Part shown: positions 10,231 through 22,163 of the stretch, in pieces
Layout: every line of letters begins with the position of its first letter
Numbering within the stretch: position 1 is the first letter of the stretch
Source of the DNA: Megaleporinus macrocephalus
Lineage: Eukaryota > Chordata > Actinopteri > Characiformes > Anostomidae
Length of the DNA stretch: 64,000 bases
Direction: 5' to 3'
Assembly: GCA_021613375.1 (NCBI GenBank)
Contig: CM038703.1
Coordinates: forward strand, 17,291,694-17,355,693
Translations under genes and position numbers: made by a program
Notes under the pieces: generated by a model
Databases searched by the model: none
Told to the model about the DNA's origin: nothing
Seen by the model: only the letters and a program-made list of their open reading frames with translations

Positions 10231-13200
10231 AAAAGTAACCTTTTTCATTTTTTTTTCAAATTGGAACCTATGGGTGCATCCAAAAAAGCCTAGTAATCAG
10301 TAGGTACTAGATTAGAGCCAGTACATATTGCTCAACCGGTAGACTAGTAGGCAATTTCAGTAGACCAGTTTTAGTACCCACACAATCTTACTACGTCTGC
10401 AATCTTACTTAGTCCTGTGACACAAGACATGAGACCACCACCGCTATTCACTTAAAAGCCCCGTTTACTGACAGATTTTGAAAATATTAGTCACACTTAT
10501 GCATCTAAATGTCTTCCCAGTGAACCATTCACTTTCAGGATCCAATGGTAGTTCTTCTACAGCATTGTAAAGAATTTTTTTGGTTCTTTATGTTAGCGTG
10601 TACTCCAACATGAGAGAAAAACCTTTAAACGATAACTGGCCCTTGCAAAAATGTCTTTTCAGTTATTTTCTAACTTAAATTTAACACCCCTGATGGAGTA
10701 TATTAAGTCTTTAAGGCAATCAGAGTGTGTGTTAATCAGGTGGAGTAAAACTCTGTAGGATAATCACCAGGAGTAAATACGTCATCAATCACTTATACAC
10801 TGTTCCTGTAGACATTTAGTCAAATCCTTTTACTTCATGTAAATAAATACATTGTAGCATTCGCCACTATGCAGCTACATTGTACATCAATATAATGTTG
10901 TCTAGAAGTTGGCTCTAGGTCCGAAACTATCTCCTGTTCTCTCAGCCGCCAGCCCTGAACTGACTCAGTACTTCCTAATTTACATAGAACCCCGACAGTA
11001 AGCTCTCAGGATTAGAGCCCTTGTTTGATATCTGACATGTGCTTCTTTAGTTTACAACGGCAGATGCTAGGCTAATGTTGCTAATAAACAGTGGACTTAG
11101 ACTGTCCCCAAACACATCTCCATAAGTACACACAACAAAATGTCTCTCAAACCTCTTGAAACATATGCTGATCTCTATTTGTCCTCAATATTAATAATAC
11201 ATTCTCTGTATATGTAAATAGTGGTGCAGTCACTGTGAGGAACGCAGTGAGAAAATCAAAACAATGTCCAGTTCCAGTTTTAAAGGCCAAATATTCAGCC
11301 ACGGCCGTATGCATTTAAATCTGAGTATACACTGAGTATACAGAAATGTCAGCTGGAAGCTGGACCCACCAGTGACTGGCCAGCAGGAACTGGGTTTACT
11401 TGTGTCCCCACAGTGTGGCGCGAGAGCCATTGATGCCAGCTCTTGGGTAAATCTGCACGGAAAATGATTAAACAAGACGTGTTTACTTCTTTCTACTTTC
11501 AAACTGCGTAAACTGCAATGTTTATCAAGCATGTTAGCTGCATATGGCGTGGCAGTTTGCTAAGTGAGCACAAAACAGACGGCAAAGATGGGCAAAAAAA
11601 ATAAACGAAGCTTACTTCTAATCCACTTCTGATTCGTAGAGCTGTACTTGGAACAGCTGTAGCTTTTCACATATCCTATTCTCAACATTCTGTGTAATCA
11701 TTAGGGGGAAACTGACACGGCCTTCATGGTGAATGTGCACAGTTACTGAATAGCTCTCTTGCTAGTTTGTGGATCTTTGCCTGAAGCCACAGTTTCTGCA
11801 TCATTGGGACCTAGACTCCTGTGATCTGTTTCCTGTTTATACAAAATGAAACAAGACACCCAATTTTCACAGACACCCAGTTTCATGATTATTTAAGATG
11901 TAACTTCTATCTTACTGTTGTAGTGATGTGAAGCTTTAGCTATGCTAACGAACGTGATACCTGCATAGTGATATTTAGACATACGACACATTCATTGCAG
12001 TCCAGCCTGGAGGTGCAGTAGGAATAAAAATCAGGACGTTACACACATGATAATGTGGCTCTGGTTTTAGCTTAAATGTCCACTCCATTGTCATTTTAAT
12101 TAGTTTATGTGACTTTTTGATAGATTTTTGAAGCAAATAATTGAAGACGTTGTAATGTCTTTACTGAGATGGGATTTGGTGACTGTCAAGGTCCAGTGTT
12201 TGTTAGCAAAGTTAGCTTCTCATCTCCACCTGTAAACTAAAGATCGACTGCATCTCGAGTAAATAATAAATAGTGTAATTTTCACATTTTTTTAATGTCT
12301 TTCAAAATAGGGGCCAATAGTATAGGTTATAAATAAGGTACAAGGTTTTGACCTCTGGTGTGTCAGTACTCCAATCAGTACTATGAAGTCTCTGTATAAT
12401 GACATTCCATTTAAACATTTGATTTGATATTATAGTACATACTGATTAAGAGTGGTTTCACGTTTGCCATGTTTAGTGCTGACCAGTTGAAGTTTTTCTT
12501 GAACACTGATAGATGTGAACACTCCATCTGTACTCGGGTCCCCACTGGACTGTGATTTGTCCAAAATGCTTTTGTCTTGCTTCTAAGTGAGCCCCTGTTC
12601 AGTCTTCTGCAGGTGGTAACCCAATATCAGAGCACATTGTTCTCAGTGTTCATCAGCACTGTACTGTCCACATATCTGCCTATTTAATAATCTGCCTTTC
12701 CAAACCATCACTCTTACAGCATGAACTGCTGCTAGTAATACCACATGAGCAAGAGCAATGCATTTGATTCACAGCATGGTCTGCAGAACCATGATGGCTT
12801 TGATAGCTTACACCAAGCATGGCAAACTGATTGGTTAAAGTCAAACTAAGATGTAAATAAAATAGCTTCATTTTTATTACTCTGACTGTGATACATGACA
12901 TTAAGTTTCATTTTATGCTTTATAATTAGTAAAATGTAACATTTTATAAAGTGTTTATTTGAAGGATAGGTTAGGATCTTATGGTAGGACAGATCAATGT
13001 AAAATAAAAAATAGTTTCTTTCATGCACTAGTAGAGGCAAACGTTGAAGCACAGCTTTATTTTGGAAGGAGTAATATTTTGGAAGGAGAAAACTGTCCCT
13101 AACAATATTTAAGCAACCTTGTTCGCATTATCATTGGAATGAAGTCAATATCACTAAGATGATGGTTAGGCATGCCAGCATTAGATTGGCTAAAAGGGAA

Positions 13201-13650
13201 AGGGCTATCTGAAGGCTCTCGTCATGCAAATACCATCCTTACTGCCAGACACCGAGGAGGCAAGAGCTGATCAGTGTGCTAATGGTAAATTATCAGGCCT
13301 GCCAGTCCACATGCCTCAAGCATGGGTGAAAATGTAGTATTTCAGAGCACTCACTGCCTTTCCTCCACTGCCTGCTTTGCCAACACAGTTTATACTTTGC
13401 AGATATGATATCACCCAAAAACGGAAGCGATTTTATCATAAAATACAGCCACATAAAAATTAAGTAGAGAGAAAATATTAAAAAAGGAAAAACAAACAAC
13501 AGCAAGCTGTTAAAACGTTCAAAAACAGAACAAGAGATATGAAACAAGACACATTGGATCTCCTCAGCCTGTTCAGTTCTGCCATAGCTGGAATCTGGAT
13601 CCCTTCATTATGGTGTTTGCAAAAAACATAATGTTAGAGCAGCAAAGAGT
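10231..13650. other. Long unassigned stretch
   Basis: Mostly AT-rich sequence without genes or confident repeats. The short block at about 10535-10640, with GGTAGTTCTTCTACAGC and TTTGGTTCTTTATG, faintly resembles the fish 'AAAGAACC' MITE motif also seen near 21430 and 42370; this is too weak for its own call. Confidence 0.4.
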
Positions 13651-14900
13651 TCATTGTGTTATTCACCCCACGCTTCGACAATGCCACGGTGCGCGACCTG
13701 ACGGCAGCGGCTCGTCTTGGCTTCAAGGTGCCGCTATTGAATTACTGGAGAACAGTCTGAGAAGCAGTCTGCCAGCGCTGTAACCTGAAGGAGTGGTGCT
13801 AGCCTCCCGAGTGCTACTTGAGCTGGAGGGGGGAAAGCAGCCAAAGCCACTCAGGAATTTGCAGCTCTCGCCTGGGTGCCTTCAGTGGCGAACAAGGAGG
13901 TGGAGAGCAAATAAGGTCTGATGGGTTGGAGGTACGGTGTCACTTTCATTTTCGGAGCCAACGCTGTGGACAAGCCTGGCGACTCAACAAACAACAGAGC
14001 GGAGGAGACACACACAAACACGGCGTCGCCACAGCACACGCTTTTAGAAATGGCTGACATCTGATGCACTGTCCAAACGGCTCAATGTCTTCTCGCCAAT
14101 AACGTACCCGCTCTCTCTTTTTCTTTCTCTTTTCCTGAAATGTTCCGCCTAATACACCTTGGCATGACAGATTTATGCTTTTAATCAGCTGGCCATTACA
14201 ATATGAGTGCTGAGTGGAAAGGAAGGGATGAAATGAAGGTTTAGGATGGATGTGATTAAAATGAGGCCCGAGACGAGAAGGAGAAAGGAGGGAGGGGTGA
14301 GGGAGGGTGCATCTGTGAGCAGATCTAGGCAAGCATATCTCATTTCTCTTCACTTTCACGGCCCCGTAACATAAGCTGACAGAAAACATAGCTCGACTCA
14401 GCGTGGGACAAAGCCTGGACGGCTGGCCGAGTGCAAAACTTCACCTTGTCCTCCATTCTGTTGCCTCGCGTAGGCTTTCCGCAGTGGGTTGTTACAGAAG
14501 GAGGGCCTGCTTTGCTGTTCTTCCGCTGGGGTGCCAAGAGGGAGGTGGGAGTACACGGCTTCGGGCCACTTTAAGCGCGTTTCTCTCGATCATGCTGCGG
14601 ATGTACAATATGGCTTCCCGCAGGCCGCGCGCAGCAGGGCCACCAAACACACACCAAACACACCGGCAGCCGGGACCTCCTCTTCTTTTCCTTTCCTCTC
14701 TTTATCTCTCCCTCCTCAGGACAAAATAAATCACCCACCCACCGACTCCCTCTCTCTCTCTCTCTCTCTCTCTCTTTTTGACCGGCAGCTGAACTCCTAC
14801 CTTTAAAGAGCAGTTTGAAAAGCGACGGCGCACCATGCAGGCCTTCTTTAGCAGCATTTCTTTACTGGAGTTTTAATACTGATGTTGTTTACCTAATAAT
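13651..14900. other. GC/CpG-richer low-repeat block, candidate regulatory region
   Basis: By eye this block has clearly more CpG dinucleotides than its surroundings, for example CGGTGCGCGACCTGACGGC near 13687 and CAGGCCGCGCGCAGCAGG near 14621. No transposon motif was seen. Short open frames exist on both strands (for example 13818-14057, 13946-14389 and 14403-14729), but none shows a known domain, and they overlap each other as expected of GC-rich noncoding DNA. It could be a CpG island, an unrecognised 5' exon with promoter, or a conserved enhancer. It ends in a (TC)n run at 14749-14775. Confidence 0.4.
14749..14775 (+). repeat. (TC)n microsatellite
   Basis: A perfect CT dinucleotide run of about 27 bases. 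Confidence 0.95.
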
Positions 14901-15736
14901 AATGCTAGGAGCTCGATGCTAGGAGCATGAATGGCTGAAGGCAAATAGCAAGATAAATCTCTTCAATAAAAGGCCCAAAGCTCCAGTGACTCGTTTTATG
15001 GTGATGAATATCACCTGTAAGCCAATACTGCGACATACTTTATTAACCGTCTTCAGTTAATATCATGATTAAGGTGGGCTACCAGTCCACATATTATCTG
15101 CTCAAGGCTGAATTCTATATGCCATTTCAGTGCTTTCTCTGAATAATTTATACCCTGAACTACTATTCCAATGTGACTGGTTTGACGGATGCAACGCTGG
15201 GATCAGACTACACAATATTTCTGTCTTCATGATGGCCACTATGTCAGATTAAGCACCTTTAGTGCCACAAACACTCACTATGTCTTGGTTCAGGAAACTG
15301 GAAACGCTACACGTTTGGCCGTCAACCAATCTTTCTTTATGTCTTTGCATCAGTTCATAGGTTGGGGAGGAGGGTCAATAAAGGCTGCAGAAGAGCAATG
15401 TGTGACACTGGTTTTGTGTTCCTGAAAAGAAAAAGAAAAGAAAGAAAAACCAATTGTGTACCTGTTTCTGGGTGTCATAAAGATGACATTGTGGGCTGAT
15501 TCTTGTTCAAAGAGAGTTTGAGGTAACAAATGTGTCAAGAACAGCTTCACTTTCATAGAAAGCAGTTTAAACTGTGGTCCTTGGGAGCTGTTATTTGTAG
15601 CTAGTTATTGGTAACAGTAGCACTGCTGTGAAATTCTGAGCAGATGTTATTGTGATTAATGTGATCTGTCACTCGTTTTTCCACCTGACAGCTGTAACAA
15701 CAGCATCATTCTTTCTCTTCACCATGTTTACATATA
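14901..15736. other. Unassigned stretch
   Basis: No gene, transposon end or strong simple repeat was seen. There is an A/G-rich run near 15424-15449. Confidence 0.4.
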
Positions 15737-16273
15737 ATACCATGCAAAAGTCTTAGGCACCTACGCTCATTGTTTAAAGCCCTTTATAATAGAAATAACA
15801 ATATTTTCAGCAGCAAGAACACCAGATATCATTAGAACAGATGTACATGGATATAAATACAATACAAAGTAGCATATATATCTTATTTTGAAAGAAGTAG
15901 ATCATATCTTGTGTGATCATATCCAGTTTGGAGAACAAAGTTTGGTTCCAGTTTTCTCCTAGACATTGTATGAATGTATTCAGCTCCTTGACCAGCAATC
16001 TTGATTTAGCTTAATGAAGTATTAAGTAGTCAAACAGGTATTAGATGAGAACTGTTAGTAATACTGGGCTGCTACAAGGAAAAGCTTGGGGGGGTTAATA
16101 AATTCAATAACCTGTAAAGGAAATTACTGTATTAATACTATTTGTAAAGTACAAAAAAGGTATAATATAAAATAAAGTATGTTTCCAAGCAAATAAAAGG
16201 TTCCTCTCTGGAAAAATAGCTTTTTAAATATATAACATGCCCAAGTTCCTAAAACCTTTGTACAGTACTGTAT
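15737..16273 (+). mobile_element. Tc1-type MITE, copy 1 of a pair
   Basis: A non-autonomous element of about 537 bp. The left end reads ACCATGCAAAAGTCTTAGGC; the right end on the minus strand reads TACAGTACTGTACAAAGGTT followed by TTAGGAAC, giving inverted ends of about 25 bp with TA at the edges. The interior carries no transposase frame. The same interior words, such as ACACCAGATATCATTAGAAC and CAATCTTGATTTAGCTTAAT, recur at 39464-39981 in the same order and orientation. The TIR (tactgtgcaaaagttttaggcac type) is one I recall for fish Tc1-like elements. Confidence 0.85.
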
Positions 16274-18282
16274 GAATGCCAGAAAGCATGCTGTCCTCCT
16301 ATTGGTCAATAAACACACTGTAGAATTTGTCAAACAATAAATTCTGACATGCTAGACTTTTCATCAGGGTGTCAAGAGTCACAGACGTCACATCGTTCTT
16401 CGATGTTGTCACGATGTTGTCCTCATTCCCGACATTTATATTCAGGCCGGACACTGGAAATCTGTTGGCTACACCATCTCAAAATGTCTAGTCCCAGCAT
16501 AAATGCTTTTAGTCTAAACAAACCACAAACAAACCCCAAGTTATGTGAGGCTGTGCATGTTGTTACTTTGGTAAATATTCAGTGATATACTATGGAAAAT
16601 GTGTTTTGTGGTATGACTACATGCAAAAAAGCATTTACTTTTATCCTCTGTGGCCCAAATCATTCCAGTATGTATTGTCCTACCTCAAGGGAACGACTCC
16701 AACCTTAAAATATGCAAAAAACCATTTTGCGCCTGATGTCTACTGTTAATTTCCATGCTAATAAAACATTATATTCACTGTGACAGTTAAGTGGGTAAAT
16801 GAATAATGATTAATAATGGCTAATTAAAAGTTTGAATATGGTTTCTACTGATTTGCAGCTGTGAGTAATGTTTGGAACTTTTTAGTGAAATGTGTAAATT
16901 GAGTAGCTACTCCTATTTTAATTTGCACTACCTCTCAAATGTTTGGGGTTGCTTCTCATATTAATCTTTTTTATTCAGTGATAACTCATAGAATGTAGAA
17001 TGAAATGTAATGAAGCCAATACATTATACATTACAGTTTACAGTATTTTGGTAACAAGATAAGAACATAAAAAAGTGTTACAATAGTAAGCTAGAAGTTT
17101 TTGTTTATTATAAGTTGTTGTCCTCAAAATAGTATGATTAGCTGTTTAATTAGTGAGTTTTGATTACTGTTTTTTTAGATTATGAGACCCTGTGTATGTC
17201 AGTTAATTCTTAGTGCTGTAGAGATGTTCTATTTTCAATCATGGCAAATGTCTTCATTTTAACATGTTCCTACAAACTGTCTGAAGCTTATATGAAATTA
17301 GCTTCATGGTAGAAATGTATATATCTGTGAAATGTATACATTGTGTTTACATTCTACATTGGCAGGCTTAAGGTGACATTTGGTGACAAGGACATTTTTT
17401 TTAATTGTAATTACAAACATGTTATAATTGAATTTGGATTTATAATAGAATTTCTCTGTTTTTTTCAATAATTGAGAGGTAAATGAATAAAGTGTTGTTC
17501 ACAAGTCAATACACACGAGCCAATGTTCTACAGCATAGAGTCTCTGCATCTGCGTCTCAAGTCTTTTGTACAGGATGTTAGTTTAGTCTCATTTTTAAAT
17601 GCCGACATTGCATTTGTACAAAAGCAACAAACACCTGCCAAAATGGCTTAAAATATAAAACATTTCATTATAGAAACAACTTCAGTATGAGGGTCAGAAC
17701 TGAGGTTCTACTTTGAGTAAAACCAAAGAAACTTGGTTAGTCTGTAGTTTAGCATGTAGGCCAGCTAGCTAGTAAAGTAACTAATCCATTTGAAACTTTT
17801 TGGTATGTGATCTGTTACCCACTAAAACTTCAGTTAGTAGCAGTGTTGACAAGGGACACATGTCAGGTGTGAAATGAACAGTTTGTGAGTCAGTCAACAG
17901 GAGAGTCCCCATCTCTGGTAATTAACATCAAATGACGGCATGTTTTTGTTATCACATCCTATAACTGCGACATCATCATAAAGAGTTAAACACAACTGTC
18001 TCATACAGTAAGCGTTTGTTCTGATGATTTCACTACCTTCTGTCTGTCGTCTACCAGATGTTCTCCTTAAAACAGCAATCAATTACATTAGAATTCCACA
18101 TAGCGGCTAACAGTGGATATAGGGTTACGCAGTGGTTCAGCGTGCTCCTCATGTTGTCAGTACTTTGACATTCTTCAGTAATGAACAGGCTGGATAGTAC
18201 GAGTGAGACAGTATAGCTGAGTGAAATAGCAGACCCTGCAGAGGAAAACAAAGCAAATCAACACACTGCTGATTGAGAAAGC

Positions 18283-18284
<2 letters not shown>
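16274..18284. other. Unassigned AT-rich stretch
   Basis: No gene was recognised. CACTACCTCTCAAATGTTTG at 16927-16946 looks like a single end of another Tc1-type MITE (the 'actaccrktcaaaagtttggggt' kind), but no partner end was found. Confidence 0.4.

Positions 18285-18326
<42 letters not shown>
18285..18326 (+). repeat. (GA)n microsatellite
   Basis: A GA dinucleotide run of about 42 bases, the left outlier of the polypurine domain that continues to about 20970. Confidence 0.95.
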
Positions 18327-18331
<5 letters not shown>

Positions 18332-18689
18332 TAGAACAGCTGTGCTCTCGTCTCCCCTGCCATCCGTGCTCATAGAGAGACTGAGCGAGGGAGACTTGTC
18401 GTCCGAAAGCAGCTGAAAGCAGCTTGCTGAAATGAAAAACGTCACTCATGCTGAAGTCAGGTCTAGATTCCTCCAGCAAGAAAGCCCCCCTAAGCCAGAA
18501 CGGACCATAAAAAACACAAACCAATTAGAGCTGGTCACATATTACTCATTACGGAGCTATAAATCCAGCTCTATGAGCGCTCGTGAATCACGTGCAAGAG
18601 AAACCAGCCATTCAGACGTCCTAACAGCACTTCCAGCAGATGTGGAAACCTGCGGCTGGGACAGTGGTCCTCATTAAGAAACAAAGAAA
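18327..18689. other. Short unassigned segment between GA run and minisatellite
   Basis: About 360 bp of mixed sequence with no recognised gene or repeat family. Confidence 0.4.
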
Positions 18690-20760
18690 AGGATCTGAAG
18701 TTAAACCTGAAAATATATCCACTGATGCAAAAAGCAGAGAAAGAGAGAATAGAAAAAGGAAGAGAGGGAGAGAGAGACAAACAGAAACAGAAAGAGAGAG
18801 ACAAAGATACAGCCAGACAGTCAGAGGAATAAAGAGAATGAAAAAGAGAGAGATACAGAAAGAGAGAGAAACAGACAGAGGAATAAAGAGAATGAAAAAG
18901 AGAGAGATACAGAAAGAGAGAGAAACAGACAGAGGAATAAAGAGAATGAAAAATATATCCACTGATGCAAAAAGCAGAGAAAGAGAGAAAAGAAAAAGGA
19001 GGAGAGGGAGAGAGAGACAAACAGAAACAGAAAGAGAGAGACAAAGATACAGCCAGACAGACAGACAGTCAGAGGAATAAAGAGAATGAAAAAGAGAGAG
19101 ATACAGAAAGAGAGAGAAACAGACAGAGGAATAAAGAGAATGAAAAAGAGAGAGATACAGAAAGAGAGAGAAACAGACAGAGGAATAAAGAGAATGAAAA
19201 AGAGAGAGATACAGAAAGAGAGAGAAACAGACAGAGGAATAAAGAGAATGAAAAAGATGGAGATACAGAAAGAGAGAGAAACAGACAGACAGAGGAATAA
19301 AGAGAATGAAAAAGAGAGAGGTACAGAAAGAGAGAGAAACAGACAGAGGAATAAAGAGAATGAAAAAGAGAGACACAGAAAGAGAGAGAAACAGACAGAC
19401 AGAGGAATAAAGAGAATGAAAAAGAGAGAGGTACAGAAAGAGAGAGAAACAGACAGAGGAATAAAGAGAATGAAAAAGAGAGAGATACAGAAAGAGAGAG
19501 AAACAGACAGACAGAGGAATAAAGAGAATGAAAAAGAGAGAGGTACAGAAAGAGAGAGAAACAGACAGAGGAATAAAGAGAATGAAAAAGAGAGAGATAC
19601 AGAAAGAGAGAGAAACAGACAGACAGAGGAATAAATAGAATGAAAAAGAGAGACACAGAAAGAGAGAGAAATAGACAGAGGAATAAAGAGAATGAAAAAG
19701 AGAGATACAGAAAGAGAGAGAAACAGACAGACAGAGGAATAAAGAGAATGAAAAAGAGAGACACAGAAAGAGAGAGAAACAGACAGACAGAGGAATGAAG
19801 AGAATGAAAAAGAGAGATACAGAAAGAGAGAGAAACAGACAGACAGAGGAATAAAGAGAATGAAAAAGAGAGAGATACAGAAAGAGAGAGAAACAGACAG
19901 AGGAATAAAGAGAATGAAAAAGAGAGAGATACAGAAAGAGAGAGAAACAGACAGACAGAGGAATAAAGAGAATGAAAAAGAGAGACACAGAAAGAGAGAG
20001 AAACAGACAGACAGAGGAATAAAGAGAATGAAAAAGAGAGACACAGAAAGAGAGAGAAACAGACAGACAGAGGAATAAAGAGAATGAAAAAGAGAGACAC
20101 AGAAAGAGAGAAACAGACAGACAGAGGAATAAAGAGAATAAAAAAGAGAGAGATACAGAAAGAGAGAGAAACAGACAGACAGAGGAATAAAGAGAATGAA
20201 AGAGAGAGACACAGAAAGAGAGAGAAACAGACAGACAGAGGAATAAAGAGAATGAAAAAGAGAGAGATACAGAAAGAGAGAGAAACAGACAGACAGAGGA
20301 ATAAAGAGAATGAAAAAGAGAGACACAGAAAGAGAGAGAAACAGACAGACAGAGGAATAAAGAGAATGAAAGAGAGAGACACAGAAAGAGAGAGAAACAG
20401 ACAGACAGAGGAATAAAGAGAATGAAAAAGAGAGACACAGAAAGAGAGAAACAGACAGACAGAGGAATAAAGAGAATGAAAAAGAGAGACACAGAAAGAG
20501 AGAGAAACAGACAGACAGAGGAATAAAGAGAATGAAAAAGAGAGACAGAAAGAGAGAGAAACAGACAGACAGAGGAATAAAGAGAATAAAAAAGAGAGAC
20601 AGAAAGAGAGAGAAACAGACAGAGGAATAAAGAGAATAAAAAAGAGAGACAGAAAGAGAGAGATACAGACAGACAGACAGAGGAATAAAGAGAATGAAAA
20701 AGAGAGAGACAGACAAATAGAAATACATACAAAAATAAATAGAGAAAGTAAGTCAGAGAG
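18690..20760. repeat. Polypurine minisatellite array, about 33 units of 52-58 bp
   Basis: The unit on the plus strand runs GGAATAAAGAGAATGAAAAA, then GAGAGAGATACAGAAAGAGA, then GAGAAACAGACAGA. Counting the anchor GAATAAAGAGAAT (with point variants) gives about 33 copies. Lengths vary by whole small steps: 54 bp when the tail has one GACA, 58 when it has two, and about 52 or 56 when GAGATAC is replaced by GACAC. The plus strand is almost all purine, with only scattered C and T. The array starts with a longer, duplicated leader unit (see 18708-19085). No coding role is supported: the reverse strand simply lacks TAA, TAG and TGA in every frame. Confidence 0.97.
18708..19085. repeat. Higher-order duplication inside the minisatellite
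   Basis: A leader segment beginning AAAATATATCCACTGATGCA and containing AAGAGAGACAAACAG-type sequence and GATACAGCCAGACAG occurs twice, at about 18708-18838 and 18948-19085. About 110 bp of ordinary 54-bp units lie between them. The two copies differ at only a few positions, including an expanded GACA tract in the second. This indicates a recent tandem duplication of roughly 240 bp at the array's left edge. Confidence 0.85.
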
Positions 20761-20930
20761 ATAACAGCAGAGTGAAAGAGAAATAACAACACTGGAGACA
20801 AAAAACTACAAAGAAAAACTAATAAAGATATACAAACAGACAGAAAGACAAGAGTGAAAGAGAGAGAGGTAGAGAGAGATATATAGAGATAGATTGATAG
20901 ACAAGAAATATACAGAACAGACGTATAGAC

Positions 20931-20971
<41 letters not shown>

Positions 20972-21570
20972 TGTGTACGTGTATGTAAGTGAGCTCGGGG
21001 GGCTTGTGGGCTGATTAGTGATGCACACACAGCACAGAATGGGTAACATTTGTTTTCATTATGTTTAGCCTGAGACTGAACCCACAGTTATTGCATAACT
21101 TAAGACTACGCCTAAAGTTCCTTCTGTAGACTTAATGCTATACACTCTAAACAACTGCTTTGCAGGCGGGTGTAGTTTCTGCTGTCACTTGCTTCTTCCC
21201 AGAAATGCTTTAGCTCATATTTTACACAGAGCTCTGCTGTTCTGCCGTCAGGATTTCAGTTATATAACTAACTCAGGGAAAAACTGATTTCCCCAAATGG
21301 AAATATTAAATACTAGATATAAGTTTGGTGCGATTCTTCTACAGAAGTCAGGATTGCTTTTCTCCAAACTAAAATGTACTGCATGTCTCTGGGCTCTACA
21401 TGTCCTCTCTTAAAACTTGTTTTGGGACAGTAAGAGAACCACTTTTACTTCCCCAAAAAACATTTTGGAGGATGGTTCTTTTAAAGAGCTATTTCATGTA
21501 AATGTGTATAGAACCTTGTTAAGTGTCCGGTGACATTTTATTTTCTAAATAAACATTAAAATATTAAACA
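20761..21570. other. Array flank and unassigned stretch
   Basis: Decaying A/G-rich sequence with ATAGA and ACAGA words runs to a (GA)n block at 20931-20970, after which ordinary unique-looking sequence follows. A faint 'GAGAACC...GGTTCTTTTAAAG' MITE-like motif lies at 21436-21490. No gene was seen. Confidence 0.45.
20931..20970 (+). repeat. (GA)n microsatellite
   Basis: About 40 bases of GA repeats with single A interruptions, at the right edge of the polypurine domain. Confidence 0.9.
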
Positions 21571-22012
21571 TTAACCCTTTGATGCACAAGCTAAGCAAAC
21601 CCCTTCTAATGCACAACATGGGGCACACTTGACCCGTATTCATTTCCTATGTTATTGTATGTATTGCGGTATCTTTTTGGTATATCTTTTGAAATCAGTT
21701 TATTTCATTATTTAATGTTCCAGATCTTACACTGAAATTTTAATTCTTATTTGGTAAATATTTCCTGAGTGCAAATGTTTACAAATGCCGATAGTTACTA
21801 TCAAATTCCATGGTAAATACATAAGAGTTAATTTTGACACGTGTTGTGCAGGTGTTGATAAAACAAATAAAACTCATGATCTGATGAAACAATTGTGATG
21901 ATCAAAAAAAGTAAATTGAGGAATTCATGATGAAATTAATTTACTGGAAAGATATAGAAACTAAATCTCAGTTGGATCACTTTTGACTCAGGTTGTGCAT
22001 CAAAGGGTTTAA
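21571..22012. mobile_element. piggyBac-type MITE with TTAA target sites
   Basis: The left edge reads TTAA followed by CCCTTTGATGCACAA. The right edge reads TTGTGCATCAAAGGG, one extra T, then TTAA at 22009-22012. The 15-bp ends are exact inverted repeats. TTAA duplication with CCC...GGG ends is the hallmark of piggyBac-superfamily elements. The 442-bp body is AT-rich, has no long open frame and carries no transposase, so it would have been moved in trans. Confidence 0.88.
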
Positions 22013-22163
22013 CAGACTAGGCACATCCTAGGCAGCCTTACTGAGATGTAGCCTGTGTAGGAAATTTAGACTGCCATAACCATTGTTAAACTTTACAGAA
22101 CTATATACCATCAGGCCTTCTTTCCAACAACCCATGACTTTATTTATCAAAGTCTTTAGGAAC

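Noticed and set aside
13946..14389. Minus-strand frame of 147 codons in the CpG-rich block
   Set aside because: No domain was recognised, it overlaps other frames on both strands, and composition alone explains the lack of stops.
16927..16960. Single Tc1-type MITE end
   Set aside because: No matching inverted end was found within about 1 kb, so an element cannot be delimited.
18640..20416. Plus-strand Lys/Glu/Arg-rich frames in the same array
   Set aside because: Low-complexity translation of the tandem unit. Frames start and stop according to the unit's TAA and length changes, with no gene context.
18690..20760. CRISPR-like regular repeats
   Set aside because: There are no unique spacers between repeats, the host is an animal, and no cas genes are present. 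It is an ordinary minisatellite.
18621..20801. Minus-strand open frame of 726 codons, plus overlapping frames of 635 (18821-20728) and 437 (19069-20382) codons
   Set aside because: They are three frames of the same purine/pyrimidine minisatellite. The unit's reverse complement has no stop triplet, so every frame is open, and the translation is just repeated Ser/Leu/Phe words.
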